Origin: Mesorhizobium hawassense
GTDB taxonomy: Bacteria > Pseudomonadota > Alphaproteobacteria > Rhizobiales > Rhizobiaceae
Assembly (NCBI RefSeq): GCF_003289945.1
Contig: NZ_QMBP01000013.1
Span: forward strand, 1-64,000
Length of the DNA: 64,000 bases
Direction of reading: 5' to 3'
The notes below the pieces were generated by a model. It saw nothing but the letters and a program-made list of their open reading frames with translations. It was not told the origin of the DNA and did no database searches. Of this stretch, positions 44,369-53,181 are shown in pieces (position 1 is the first letter of the stretch; every line of letters starts with the position of its first letter). The translations under genes and the position numbers were made by a program.

Positions 44369-44695
44369 TCATTACCCCTCTTTTGTGCTGATCTTGGCAC
44401 CGGGTTTGATAGCTCGACAATAGGGGCGGGTGGAAAATCCATTATCCGGCAACAGCCTTTGCGGAGGCTCTCGAACGCTTCCCGATTTGTCACCGGCCAC
44501 AGCGCGGGCGATCAGTTCCGCTGATCGTTGGGTCAAGCGAATTGGTGTGACATTGAAGGCGACGCTCCCTAAATCAGGCCGCTCTTGAAGCGCGTCGCGC
44601 TGAACGAATCCAGGCGCCGCACTTTAAGTCTTTTGTTGATGCATGTCGTTGTCCCAGAACCGCTGCATACTCTGGGCGACATGCATTAGGAGTGG
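44369..44695. other. 327-base divergent gap between the SDR gene and azlC
   Basis: It holds the palindrome copy C (44641-44684) and a small hairpin GATCAG-TTCCG-CTGATC (44510-44526). Promoters for both genes are expected but not identified. No coding frame looks real. Confidence 0.5.
44641..44684. repeat. Dispersed 42-base palindrome, copy C
   Basis: The most perfect copy: outer arms GCATGTCG and CGACATGC, inner CCCAGA/TCTGGG around ACCGCTGCATAC. Compare 3419-3460 and 38820-38858. It ends 11 bases before the first azlC ATG, and the azlC ribosome binding site begins 4 bases after it. Confidence 0.88.
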
Positions 44696-45427
44696 ATGAT
44701 GACGGCGGAAGCAATCTCTGAGGGCAGAACCGGCGGCGATTTCTGGGACGGCGTGCGATTGTCGATGCCGGTCGTCGTCGCCTCGGCGCCATTCGCGATC
44801 TTGTTCGGGGCTTTGGCCGTCGACAACGGTTTTTCCGTCCTCGAAGCCTTCCTGATGAGCGCACTGATCTTCGGCGGCGCCAGCCAGATGGTCGGCATCG
44901 AACTGTTCGGCCAGCATGTCGCGCCCTGGCTGGTCGTGCTGTCGATCTTCGCGGTGAATTTCCGCCATGTGCTCTATTCGGCCGGCCTCGGCCGGCGCAT
45001 CGCGCATTGGCCAGTGCTGCAGCAGGCGCTGGGCTATTTCATCATGACCGATCCGCAATACGCGGTCGCCGAGGCGAGGGCGCAGTCCGGCCAGCCCGTC
45101 GGCTTTGCCTGGTATCTCGGCCTTGGCCTGCCGGTCTACGTGTTCTGGGTGATCGAAAGCGGGCTCGGCGCCGTCTTCGGCAGGCTCATTCCCGATACGC
45201 ACGCGCTAGGCATCGATTTCCTGCTGCCGATCTATTTCCTCGGCCTGGTGCTCGGCTTCCGCAAGCGGCCATTGTGGCTGCCCGTGGTTCTGGCGAGCGC
45301 CATTGCCTCCATCATTGCCTACGGAACCGTCGGCTCGCCTTGGCATGTCTCCATCGGCGCCATTGCCGGCGTGCTGCTCGCAATGATCCTGCCACCGCAT
45401 CACAGCGGCGTGGGCAAGCGGCCATGA
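44696..45427 (+). CDS. azlC: AzlC-family branched-chain amino acid exporter, large subunit
   Basis: 243 aa inner-membrane protein. Family signature region APFAILFGALAVDNGFS, MSALIFGGASQMVGIELF, FAVNFRHVLYSAGL and DPQYAVAEAR. It pairs with the small AzlD protein encoded by the overlapping next gene. Two adjacent ATGs (44696 and 44699) follow TTAGGAG; the second has better spacing. Confidence 0.92.
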   Translation: MMTAEAISEGRTGGDFWDGVRLSMPVVVASAPFAILFGALAVDNGFSVLEAFLMSALIFGGASQMVGIELFGQHVAPWLVVLSIFAVNFRHVLYSAGLGRRIAHWPVLQQALGYFIMTDPQYAVAEARAQSGQPVGFAWYLGLGLPVYVFWVIESGLGAVFGRLIPDTHALGIDFLLPIYFLGLVLGFRKRPLWLPVVLASAIASIIAYGTVGSPWHVSIGAIAGVLLAMILPPHHSGVGKRP

Positions 45428-45720
45428 GCACGACCTTCTGGATCATCCTTGCCGGCGCTGTCACCACCTACTTTACCCGGGTCGGCGGCCACCTCGTCAT
45501 CTCGCGCTTCGACACCATCCATCCGCGCGTCGAGGCCGGCCTCAACGCCGTGCCGGCGGCAGTGCTCACGACGCTGGTCGCGCCGGAGCTGCTGCATGCA
45601 GGACCGGCGGAATGGGCGGCGCTGATCGTCACCGTGCTGGTGTCGCTGCGCGGCGGCTTGATGGCGATGTTTTTGGCTGGCGCGGCGATGTTGATACTGG
45701 CGCGGCAATTTGTGGGGTAG
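45424..45720 (+). CDS. azlD: AzlD-family branched-chain amino acid exporter, small subunit
   Basis: 98 aa hydrophobic protein (MSTTFWIILAGAVTTYFTRV, then VPAAVLTTLVAPELL and a Gly-rich C-terminal helix). Its ATG overlaps the azlC stop by four bases. The frame is open far upstream inside azlC, but that part is a shadow. AzlCD pairs export branched-chain amino acids or analogues. Confidence 0.92.
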   Translation: MSTTFWIILAGAVTTYFTRVGGHLVISRFDTIHPRVEAGLNAVPAAVLTTLVAPELLHAGPAEWAALIVTVLVSLRGGLMAMFLAGAAMLILARQFVG

Positions 45721-46023
45721 GAATCCTGCCTGACGATAGTTTCGAACAGTAGGCGCCGCTGGTCGACCCCCACTCCGTCTCGGCTTCGCCGAGACACCTC
45801 TCCCCCGATCGACGGGGTAGAGGAAAGGCGCCAAGCTTTTTGCCGTCAACGCTCGTCCAGCAGGGCTCCCTTCCTTTCCCTCCGGAGGGGGGAAAGGTGG
45901 CGCTGCGAAGCAGCGACGGATTGGGGGAACCACCTGGCAATCAAGCCGTCGGTCTATCAGTCACGCCAGTCACAGAAGATGTGTGTATGGCGTGGCCCGT
46001 AAACGGCGAGAAAGAAGCTACTC
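45721..46023. other. 303-base gap between azlD and the M24 peptidase gene
   Basis: The gap separates two convergent genes. Apart from the 161-base REP-like element (45767-45927) nothing else was recognised. The element's stems may act as a bidirectional terminator. Confidence 0.5.
45767..45927. repeat. Two-unit REP-like palindromic element, copy 1
   Basis: Two inverted units. Left: CCCCCACTCCGTC, hairpin GTCTCGGC-TTC-GCCGAGAC (45777-45795), CACCT, hairpin CCTCTCCCCCG...CGGGGTAGAGG. Right (reverse order): a CTTTCCCTCC/GGAGGGGGGAAAG stem, GGTG, hairpin CGCTGC-GAA-GCAGCG, ACGGATTGGGGG ending at 45927. The same modular order occurs at 58654-58807. Located between convergent genes, as REP/BIME elements often are. 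Confidence 0.8.
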
Positions 46024-47868
46024 TCAAATCTTCGCGTCGTGCGGCAGCGGTGCCGTCGCCTTCTCCAGCCAGGCCAGCGTTTCGCCGTCGACCATCGGGC
46101 CGATCTCGGCCAGCACCCAGGCGTGATAGCGGTCTAGCCACTGCAACTCGTCCCGGTGCAGCAGGTCGCTGCGGATGAGCCGCTTGTCGATCGGCGCCAG
46201 CGTCAGCGTCTCGAAGCCATGCATGGCGATGTCGCCGCCTTCGATTTGCTCCGCCGGCGTGACCAGGATCAGGTTCTCGATGCGAATGCCGTAGGCGCCT
46301 TCCTTGTAGTAGCCCGGCTCGTTGGACAGCATCATGCCGGCAAGCAGTTTCTCGGTGCCGGTGCGGGCGATGCGCTGCGGACCTTCATGCACGGCGAGGT
46401 AGGAGCCGACGCCGTGGCCGGTGCCGTGGGCGAAGTCGCAGCCGTGCTTCCACAGCGCCATGCGGGCGATGGCGTCGATTTCCGAGCCGCGCGTGCCGGC
46501 GGGGAAACGCAGCGTCGATATACCGATCATGCCCTTCAACACCAGGGTGAAGCGCTCGCGCATCTCTTCGGTCGGCTCGCCGATCGGCACGGTGCGGGTG
46601 ATATCGGTGGTGCCGTCCTGGTATTGGCCGCCGGAATCGAGCAGGAACAGCTCGCCGCTTTCAAGCTTGCGGCTGGTGGCGCGCGAGACGCGATAATGCA
46701 TGATCGCGCCGTTCGGGCCGGCGCCGGAAATGGTGTCGAAGGAGACGTCGCGCAGTGGCATCTGCGTTTCCTCGCCGGTCCGCCGGCGCATCTCCTCGAG
46801 CTTGGTGACCACGGCGATTTCGTCCAGCGAGCCAGGCTGCTGGCGGTCGAGCCAGCAAAGCAGCTTGGCTACCGCGGCGCCGTCGCGACGATGCGCTGCG
46901 CGGCTGCCGGCGATCTCGGCCTGGTTTTTCGTCGCGCGCGGAATGCGCGCGGGATCGGCGGCCAGGACGACGGTGCCGCCATTGTCCTCGACCAGCATGC
47001 GCAGCTTTTCCGCCGCCAGAACCGGATCGAGCGCTATTTTGGCTCCACCCTTTGCAAGGTCGATGATTGCACCTTCGAACGCATCCGGATCATGCGGATC
47101 GGAGAGTTGGGTGAGATAGGCCGCGACCTGGCGCGGGAATTTGCGCTGGTCCATAAACAGCTGATGCTTGCCGTCGGCGGCGAGGATGGCGAAGCCCAGA
47201 GCCAGCGGCGTGTGCGGCACGTCGCCGCCGCGGATGTTGAAGGCCCAGGCTATCGAAGAGGGATCGGTCAGCACTGCGTGAGTGGCGCCGTCCTTCTCGA
47301 TCGCGCTTGCCAGGCGCACCAACTTGTCCTTGGCGAGTTCGCCAGCGAGGTTTTGCGGATGGATCTCGACAGGCGCGCGCGGCGGCTCCGGCTGATCCTT
47401 CCAGATGATGTCGATGGGGTTCCTGTCGAGCGGCACCAAGGTCGCGCCGGATTGCTCCGCCGATGCCTTCAGCGCCTTGACCTCGCCGACCGTATGCAGC
47501 CAGGGATCGAAGCCGAGCCTCGCGCCCTTGCCGAGATTGTCCTTGATCCAGCTGGCCGGCGGATTGTCGATGAGGCTCTCGATGGTGAAGATCGACAGGT
47601 CGACCTCGTTGCGCACCTGCAGCGTGTAGCGGCCGTCGACGAAGATGAAGGCGCGGTCGCGCAAGATGATGGCGACGCCGGCCGAACCGGAAAAGCCGGT
47701 CAGCCATTTCAGCCGCGCCGAGCGGTCGGCGACATACTCGCCCTGGTGCTCGTCCGCGCGAGGAACGATGAAGCCGTCCAGGCCGTTCTCCGCCAACCAT
47801 TGCCGCAGCAGCGCCACGCGCGGCTTACCGACGGCAGGATCACCAGCGGAATCAAAGGTCTGGAACAT
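46024..47868 (-). CDS. M24-family Xaa-Pro aminopeptidase
   Basis: 614 aa, the long three-domain aminopeptidase P type. Two N-terminal creatinase-like domains (GFIVPRADEHQGEYV; FNIRGGDVPHTPLA) are followed by the pita-bread catalytic domain. Metal ligands are visible in LLDSGGQYQDGTTDITR (two Asp), HGTGHGVGSYL (His), MMLSNEPGYY and IRIENLILV (Glu). It removes N-terminal residues before proline. Cytoplasmic, no signal peptide. GAGGGAG lies 11 bases before the ATG. Confidence 0.94.
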   Translation of the reverse strand: MFQTFDSAGDPAVGKPRVALLRQWLAENGLDGFIVPRADEHQGEYVADRSARLKWLTGFSGSAGVAIILRDRAFIFVDGRYTLQVRNEVDLSIFTIESLIDNPPASWIKDNLGKGARLGFDPWLHTVGEVKALKASAEQSGATLVPLDRNPIDIIWKDQPEPPRAPVEIHPQNLAGELAKDKLVRLASAIEKDGATHAVLTDPSSIAWAFNIRGGDVPHTPLALGFAILAADGKHQLFMDQRKFPRQVAAYLTQLSDPHDPDAFEGAIIDLAKGGAKIALDPVLAAEKLRMLVEDNGGTVVLAADPARIPRATKNQAEIAGSRAAHRRDGAAVAKLLCWLDRQQPGSLDEIAVVTKLEEMRRRTGEETQMPLRDVSFDTISGAGPNGAIMHYRVSRATSRKLESGELFLLDSGGQYQDGTTDITRTVPIGEPTEEMRERFTLVLKGMIGISTLRFPAGTRGSEIDAIARMALWKHGCDFAHGTGHGVGSYLAVHEGPQRIARTGTEKLLAGMMLSNEPGYYKEGAYGIRIENLILVTPAEQIEGGDIAMHGFETLTLAPIDKRLIRSDLLHRDELQWLDRYHAWVLAEIGPMVDGETLAWLEKATAPLPHDAKI

Positions 47869-47971
47869 TTCTGGCGTCTCCCTCGATTGGCTTGCCGCGA
47901 CCGTAGCGCATGAACTTGAAAACCGGAATCGATTTCGGCAATGCCAGGCGCGGCTGGCCGGCGAGCCGGCC

Positions 47972-48844
47972 TCAGCGCTTGAGGTGGATGGTCACCCAGC
48001 CTTCGCGATGCAGCGTGCGAACGTGACGAAAACTCTGGCCGACATAGGCCGAGATCACCGCGTCGCGTTGCCGGTCGAGGATGCCGGAGAGCACCAGCGA
48101 ACCGCCGAACCTGATGTGCTTGGCCATTTCGGGCGCGAGCCGCATCAGCGGGCGCGCCAGGATGTTGGCGACGATCAGGTCGAAGGGCGCGCGCCTGGCG
48201 AAGATCGGGTGATGGAAGCCGGGCGCCGTCACCGTCTCGACCAGCGCCTTGACGTGGTTGAGGCGGGCATTGGCGGCGGCGACGCGAACGGCGACCGGAT
48301 CGATGTCGGTCGCCAGCACCGGGATATGCGCGAGCTTGGCAACCGCGATCGCCAGCACCGCGCTGCCGGTTCCGAGGTCGAGCGCGTTGCGCGGTCTTTC
48401 GCGCAGCACCACCTGCTCCAACATTTCGAGGCAGCCGGCGGTCGTGCCGTGATGGCCGGTGCCGAAGGCAAGACCCGCCTCGATCTCGATGGCGAGATCG
48501 CCGCTGTGGCGTTTGGCCCGGTCGTGCGAACCATGAACGAAAAAGCGGCCGGCGCGGACCGGCTTCAGGCCCTCCAGCGAGCGCGACACCCAGTCCACGT
48601 CAGGAAGGACCTCGCGCTCTACGGGTTTCGGCAGACCGAGACCGGCGAGGAGATCCTTGACCCGCGCTTCGACGGGATCGACGTCGCCGTCGGCATAGAG
48701 CGAGACTTCGTGGATGTCTTTTTCCTCGTCGAGCTCCAGCACGGCGATCGGCAGGCCGTCGTCCTCGAAGGCGGTGTCGAGCGCCGCGAAGATGCGGTCA
48801 GCCTCGACCTTGTTGGCGGTGAGATGGAGCCTTGTTTGGCTCAT
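47972..48844 (-). CDS. prmA: PrmA, ribosomal protein L11 methyltransferase
   Basis: 290 aa. C-terminal SAM domain with GLAFGTGHHGTTAGCLEML, NALDLGTGSAVLAIAVAKL and LIVANILARPLMRLAPEM, diagnostic for PrmA. It trimethylates L11. The ATG shares one base with the upstream SCO1 stop (TGATG), so the two are coupled. The frame is open far upstream inside the SCO1 gene, which is a shadow. Confidence 0.95.
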   Translation of the reverse strand: MSQTRLHLTANKVEADRIFAALDTAFEDDGLPIAVLELDEEKDIHEVSLYADGDVDPVEARVKDLLAGLGLPKPVEREVLPDVDWVSRSLEGLKPVRAGRFFVHGSHDRAKRHSGDLAIEIEAGLAFGTGHHGTTAGCLEMLEQVVLRERPRNALDLGTGSAVLAIAVAKLAHIPVLATDIDPVAVRVAAANARLNHVKALVETVTAPGFHHPIFARRAPFDLIVANILARPLMRLAPEMAKHIRFGGSLVLSGILDRQRDAVISAYVGQSFRHVRTLHREGWVTIHLKR

Positions 48845-49449
48845 CAGCTTTGCCCACCGGCAGCCAACCGCTTCAGCTTGGCGACGGCGGTGTCGGCGCT
48901 CTCGCCATAGGCGATGGTGCCGGCGAAATCGCCCTTGGCGTTGAGCAGGAGCACGGAAGCCGTATGGTCCATCGTGTAGTCGCCGTCGCCGGTGTCGACC
49001 TTCTTCCAGTAGATGCCGAAGGCCTTGGCCATGGCGTGCACCTTGTCCGGATCGCCGGTGATGCCGGTGATGCGGTCGGAGAAGTTGCTGACATAGGTGT
49101 TCATCGTCTCGGGCGTGTCGCGCTCCGGATCGACGGTGACGAAGTAGGCATTGAGGTTCTTGCCGCTGTCGCCCATCGTCTTCAGCCAGCCGGCCAGCTC
49201 GAACAGGGTTGTCGGGCAGACTTCCGGGCAATGGGTGAAGCCGAAGAAGACGACGCTCGGATGGCCTCTGAAGGCCGCCTCGGTGATCGGCGCGCCTTTC
49301 TGGTCGACCAGCGTGAAGGGCGCGCCGAAGGGCTCGCCGCTGTATAATTTCCTGTACCATTGGAACGTCATCACGCCAGTGATCGCGACCATCAGCACCA
49401 AAATGCCAACGAGAATGAACCGCATGATAGGCGAGGGTTGGTTGGCCAT
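48844..49449 (-). CDS. SCO1/SenC-family copper chaperone
   Basis: 201 aa membrane-anchored thioredoxin-fold protein. One N-terminal helix (about 9-28), then FFGFTHCPEVCPTTL with the copper-binding CxxxC, FVTVDPERDTPETM, and the distal His in YTMDHTASVLL. It should deliver copper to the CuA centre of cytochrome oxidase on the periplasmic side. Coupled to prmA downstream, an odd functional pair that reflects genomic habit rather than a shared role. Confidence 0.93.
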   Translation of the reverse strand: MANQPSPIMRFILVGILVLMVAITGVMTFQWYRKLYSGEPFGAPFTLVDQKGAPITEAAFRGHPSVVFFGFTHCPEVCPTTLFELAGWLKTMGDSGKNLNAYFVTVDPERDTPETMNTYVSNFSDRITGITGDPDKVHAMAKAFGIYWKKVDTGDGDYTMDHTASVLLLNAKGDFAGTIAYGESADTAVAKLKRLAAGGQS

Positions 49450-49635
49450 TTCAGTCTGCCGTGATTTGGCGTTGAAGATTTTTCATCCACCATAAATGCC
49501 GCTGAGGCTACCTCAAAGATGTCGCGTTGCCGCAATCGGCTGGACAGGTCGCGGCGCGGAGCCTTACCGATCCTCAATTTGAACGGCTTTGCTTCCCACC
49601 TATCTTCCACAAGACTTTGATGATGGAGCAACTCG

Positions 49636-50142
49636 ATGGCCGGCACGCCTGTATCGTCCTATTCGAAGACCCAGATATGGCTGCATTGGAGCATCGCGGC
49701 GCTCATCCTGGTCCAGTTCGTCGCTCATGACGGCATGGAGCATGTGTGGCGCGCGCTGCGCCGCGGGCAGGAGGCCGCCGCCGGCGATTGGCCGCTGGCC
49801 TATCTGCATATCGTGCTCGGCCTCGCGGTGCTGGTTCTCGCCGCCGGGCGGCTTTGGCTGAGGGCGACACGCGGCGTTCCACCGGTGTCGGGCATGGAAC
49901 ATCCGGCGCTGCGGCTGGTCGCCAGGCTGACGCATCTGGTGATCTACGCGCTCATCTTCATCGTGCCGCTTTCCGGCGCCGCTGCATGGTTCCTGCAGGT
50001 GCCTGGCGCGGGCCTGGTGCATGTCCTCGGCAAGAACGTCCTTCTCTATGTGGTGCTGCTTCACACCGCCGGCGCGCTCGTCCAACATTTTGTCCTCAAG
50101 TCGAATGTGCTCAGGCAGATGCTGGCCTTACGCCAGGCATAG
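49636..50142 (+). CDS. Cytochrome b561 family protein
   Basis: 168 aa, four membrane helices. Candidate haem-ligating histidines lie in QIWLHWSIAALIL, LAYLHIVLGLAVLVL, ARLTHLVIYALIF and VVLLHTAGALVQHF. A small inner-membrane di-haem b561 likely moves electrons from quinol, perhaps to superoxide or a periplasmic acceptor. GGAG lies 7 bases before the ATG. Divergent from the SCO1 gene. Confidence 0.92.
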   Translation: MAGTPVSSYSKTQIWLHWSIAALILVQFVAHDGMEHVWRALRRGQEAAAGDWPLAYLHIVLGLAVLVLAAGRLWLRATRGVPPVSGMEHPALRLVARLTHLVIYALIFIVPLSGAAAWFLQVPGAGLVHVLGKNVLLYVVLLHTAGALVQHFVLKSNVLRQMLALRQA

Positions 50143-50226
50143 CCTCTTCGCGCTTACCAGGCGGCTTGCAAAAGCCATGGTGCTGTCCCACCTGACATCG
50201 GCAAACGCCAACCGAGGAGGCAACCT

Positions 50227-50712
50227 TTGCGAAAACTGATCGGCGTATTCGCCGCATGTCTTACCCTCAGCGCCGGCGCGGCCATGGCCGACGAGGTGGG
50301 CAAAGTGGGTGTCGACTGGGTCGGCAACGACATCATGATCGATGCCATCAAGGACCCGAAGGTCGACGGCGTCACCTGCCATGTCGCCTATTTCGACCGT
50401 AGCATCATCGACCGGCTGCATAAGGGCAACTGGTTCGAGGATCCCTCCGATTCCTCGATCTCGTGCCGCCAGACCGGGCCGATCACCATCGGCGACATAG
50501 ATATGGGCGAGGGCGGCGAGGAAGTGTTCAAGCAGGGCCTCAGCCTGATCTGGAAGAAGCAGGTGGTGAACCGCATCTATGACAAGAAGAACGAGACGCT
50601 GATCTATCTGTCGCATTCGCGCCAGGTTCAGAATGGCTCGGCCAAGATGTCGGTCACGACCGTGCCGCTCTACGGCCAGAACGTGGTCTGGACGAAGGGC
50701 AAGCCGCAGTAG
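50227..50712 (+). CDS. CreA-family periplasmic protein
   Basis: 161 aa from a TTG start with a strong GAGGAGG 6 bases upstream. Signal peptide about 1-21 (MRKLIGVFAACLTLSAGAAMA), then the CreA domain with GVDWVGNDIMIDAIKDPKVDGVTCH and ISCRQTGPI. Two Cys residues in the mature part (in VTCHVA and ISCRQT) could form a disulfide. Function of the family is unknown. Confidence 0.92.
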   Translation: MRKLIGVFAACLTLSAGAAMADEVGKVGVDWVGNDIMIDAIKDPKVDGVTCHVAYFDRSIIDRLHKGNWFEDPSDSSISCRQTGPITIGDIDMGEGGEEVFKQGLSLIWKKQVVNRIYDKKNETLIYLSHSRQVQNGSAKMSVTTVPLYGQNVVWTKGKPQ

Positions 50713-50750
50713 GTTCGAGCGGAATATCTGTCCCGCTTGCGGCAGCAATC

Positions 50751-50771
50751 GCTCGGGCGTAAAGCCCGAGC
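50751..50771 (+). other. Hairpin abutting a start codon
   Basis: GCTCGGGC-GTAAA-GCCCGAGC, a perfect 8-bp stem whose last base is immediately followed by the ATG at 50772. No ribosome binding site is visible within it. It could be the creA-family transcript's end or control translation of the next gene. Confidence 0.6.
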
Positions 50772-51413
50772 ATGGACCGTCCTGAAAACCTCGTTCTCAA
50801 GGACCCGGAGCCGCGCATTCATCCGACCGCGGAGCTGAAGGCGTGCAGGCTCGGCCGCTATGCCTCGATCGGCGAGCGGGTGATCCTGCGCGAGGTGACG
50901 GTCGGCGACTTCTCCTATTTCGAGCGCCACTCGGAAGCGATCTACACGACGATCGGCAAGTTCTGCTCGATCGCCGCCAACAGCCGCATCAACGCGCTCG
51001 AACACCCGATCGAGCGGCTGACTCAGCACAAGGTCAGCTACCGGCCGAACGAGTATTTCCGCTGGCTGGGCGTCGACACGGAATTCCGCGCGCGGCGGCA
51101 GGGGAAATCGGTCAGCGTCGGCCACGATGTCTGGATCGGCCATGGCGCGGTCGTCATGCCGGGCGTCACGATCGGCAACGGCGCCGTCATCGGCGCCAAT
51201 GCCGTGGTGACGCATGACGTCGCGCCCTACGCGATCGTCGCCGGCATTCCGGCAAAGCCCTTGCGCCAGCGTTTCTCAGCCGACATCGCGGCGCGCATCG
51301 AAAACCTCGCCTGGTGGGACTGGGCGCCAGAGAAACTGGCCAGGGCCATTCCCGACATGCAGGCCATGCCGATCGAGGATTTCCTCGATCGCTGGGAAGA
51401 TAATACTCACTGA
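50772..51413 (+). CDS. Hexapeptide-repeat acetyltransferase, phosphonate-metabolism type
   Basis: 213 aa left-handed beta-helix transferase. Hexapeptide repeats run through IHPTAELKACRLGRYASIGE and GHDVWIGHGAVVMPGVTIGNGAVIGANAVVTHDV, with the conserved AGIPAKPLRQRF. The pattern IYTTIGKFCSIAANSRINALEHPIER and WWDWAPEKL resembles the transferase family found next to phn genes (TIGR03308-like). No phn genes are present here, so the substrate is unknown. The start abuts a hairpin. Confidence 0.82.
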   Translation: MDRPENLVLKDPEPRIHPTAELKACRLGRYASIGERVILREVTVGDFSYFERHSEAIYTTIGKFCSIAANSRINALEHPIERLTQHKVSYRPNEYFRWLGVDTEFRARRQGKSVSVGHDVWIGHGAVVMPGVTIGNGAVIGANAVVTHDVAPYAIVAGIPAKPLRQRFSADIAARIENLAWWDWAPEKLARAIPDMQAMPIEDFLDRWEDNTH

Positions 51414-51741
51414 CGGACAGGGAACGCCGTCAAGAATCATGACGGCGCCGTCTGGATGCTACGCTTGCTCTTGGGAATTGTTGCCCCTTCCGCCATGCGG
51501 GGGTGGCGCGGCGGAAGGGGCTAGAGGTAGACCGCCGTGAAGCGGAAGGAACAGGCTTTTTTGCCTGCGCCGGCACTATCGCAAACAAATCGATAAGGTG
51601 TTTCTTCGCGCGGCTGCGCTTCTTGCGTGTGTCCGATTGCGGCTGCGTGTAGCCAAGAAAATCCAACCTTCGGGAACCCGAGGCGGCGGCAGCTTGTTTC
51701 TTGGCAGGTGTCCGCTCATCCACGATTTTCGAAGGACTTAC
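51414..51741. other. 328-base gap upstream of the iron permease-like gene
   Basis: It contains a hairpin CCCCTTCCGCC (51484-51494) / GGCGGAAGGGG (51510-51520), a possible terminator without a T run, and a small CAGGC-TTTTTT-GCCTG hairpin near 51552. Open frames here look non-coding. Confidence 0.5.
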
Positions 51742-52236
51742 ATGATCGAGAGGGTTTTCACCACGATAGCCAACCGGGTGGCGCATCTGGCAGGCCTGCC
51801 GCCGACCTTCGCCATCTGCGTGCTGATCGTGGTCGTATGGGCGGCAAGCGGCCCGATCTTCGGGTTTTCCGACACCTGGCAACTGGTCATCAACACCGGC
51901 ACCACCATCGTCACCTTCCTGATGGTGTTCCTGATTCAGAACACACAGAATCGTGACGGCGCGGCAGTTCAGGCCAAGCTCGACGAGCTGATCCGGGTCA
52001 GCCGCGCGCATAATCGTTTCATCGGCATCGAGCACTTGACGGAATCGGAGGTCGAGGAGATCCGCGACAAATGCGAACGAGCAGCCAAGCGGCATGATCG
52101 GCAGATTGCCGAGATGGCGGCCAAGAAGGCCGTGTCAGGCAAGAAAACTTCCAAGGACGATCGCAAGATCGCCGATGCCGCTGCAAAGAAGACGGTCGCG
52201 GCGAAGGACGGTTCAAAGAAGAAAGCGGCCGCTTGA
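51742..52236 (+). CDS. Low-affinity iron permease-family membrane protein
   Basis: 164 aa. The N-terminal half resembles the low-affinity iron permease domain: ANRVAHLAGLPPTFAICVL, a helix to VVWAASGPIFGFSDTWQLVINTGTTIVTF, and FLIQNTQNRDGAAVQAKLDELI. The last 45 residues form an unusual Lys/Ala-rich tail with repeated AAKK and DDRKIAD motifs. GAAGGAC precedes the ATG. Iron transport by bacterial members is not established. Confidence 0.8.
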   Translation: MIERVFTTIANRVAHLAGLPPTFAICVLIVVVWAASGPIFGFSDTWQLVINTGTTIVTFLMVFLIQNTQNRDGAAVQAKLDELIRVSRAHNRFIGIEHLTESEVEEIRDKCERAAKRHDRQIAEMAAKKAVSGKKTSKDDRKIADAAAKKTVAAKDGSKKKAAA

Positions 52237-52243
52237 GCGGATG

Positions 52244-53110
52244 TCAGCGGTTCATGAAGGCGGCGAAGGCGTCCTTGTGATCGGGATGCCAGCGCGACAG
52301 AGCAGGGCGGTTCTCGATGATGTCGCCGATTGCCCAGGCCATGCGCTTCTCATCCACCGGCCGCGCGACATCGTTGTCGGGGCAAAGGATATAGAAGTCG
52401 TCGTCCAACAGCGACGCCAGCATGAAGTCGATCACCTGCTCGCCGGTCCAGGCGCCGGCGGGCTTTTCGGTCGCGCCTTCGGTCAGGCCGGTATAGGTGA
52501 AGCCTGGGATCAGCAGATGCGCCGAAACCTTCGCCCCGGGCTCGTTGCGCAGCGCATGCGCCAGCCCTTCGGTAAACGTCTTCACGCCGGCCTTGGAGAC
52601 GTTGTAGGCGAGATTGCCGGGCGGCGTGGTGATGCCCTGCTTGGAGCCGGTGTTGATGATCAGGCCCGGCTTTCCGGCAGCGAGCATGCGCGGCGCGAAG
52701 GCCTCGACGCCATGCACGACGCCCCAGAAATTGATGTCGAGCAGCCGCTTCCAGGCATCGCGGTTCTCCCATGGCTTGCCCGGGTTGTTGCCGACGCCGG
52801 CATTGTTCATCAGCACCGACACCGCGCCGAAGGCGCCGTGAGCGAGATCCGCCAGCCGGTCGACCTCGTCGGCCCGGGAGACATCGGTCGGGATCGGCAG
52901 GACGGCATCCTTGCCGGCGATCGCTGCGACAGCCTCTGTCGCCTGGTCGAGGCGCACGCCGCCGATATCGGCCAGCACGGTCTTCACGCCCATCGCGGCG
53001 AAGCGTTTTGCGGCGGCAAGGCCGATGCCGCTGGCGCCGCCGGTGACGACGGCGACATTGCCGGAAGCGAAAGCGGGCAGGGTGGTCTGGATGTCGGCGT
53101 CGCTGGTCAT
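52244..53110 (-). CDS. Short-chain dehydrogenase/reductase
   Basis: 288 aa. Cofactor motif VVTGGASGIGLAAAKRF, MNNAGVGNN, Ser in IINTGSKQG and YxxxK as YNVSK. The Asp in TVLADIGG suggests NAD. The extended C-terminus (FYILCPDNDVARPVDEKRM) marks a subfamily of larger SDRs. Start at the second ATG is preferred, since the GAGG sequence sits 9 bases before it but directly abuts the first ATG (53119). Convergent with the iron permease-like gene, 7 bases apart. Confidence 0.87.
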   Translation of the reverse strand: MTSDADIQTTLPAFASGNVAVVTGGASGIGLAAAKRFAAMGVKTVLADIGGVRLDQATEAVAAIAGKDAVLPIPTDVSRADEVDRLADLAHGAFGAVSVLMNNAGVGNNPGKPWENRDAWKRLLDINFWGVVHGVEAFAPRMLAAGKPGLIINTGSKQGITTPPGNLAYNVSKAGVKTFTEGLAHALRNEPGAKVSAHLLIPGFTYTGLTEGATEKPAGAWTGEQVIDFMLASLLDDDFYILCPDNDVARPVDEKRMAWAIGDIIENRPALSRWHPDHKDAFAAFMNR

Positions 53111-53181
53111 TATTTTCATCCTCGTTCGGGTCGGGCCGAACTTAACGCGAGGCGCCGCCGAGGCAAGGCCGGTTCGTCATG

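Noticed and set aside
48845..49360. Upstream extension of the prmA frame
   Set aside because: It lies within the SCO1 gene and has no family similarity; the coupled ATG at 48844 is the true start.
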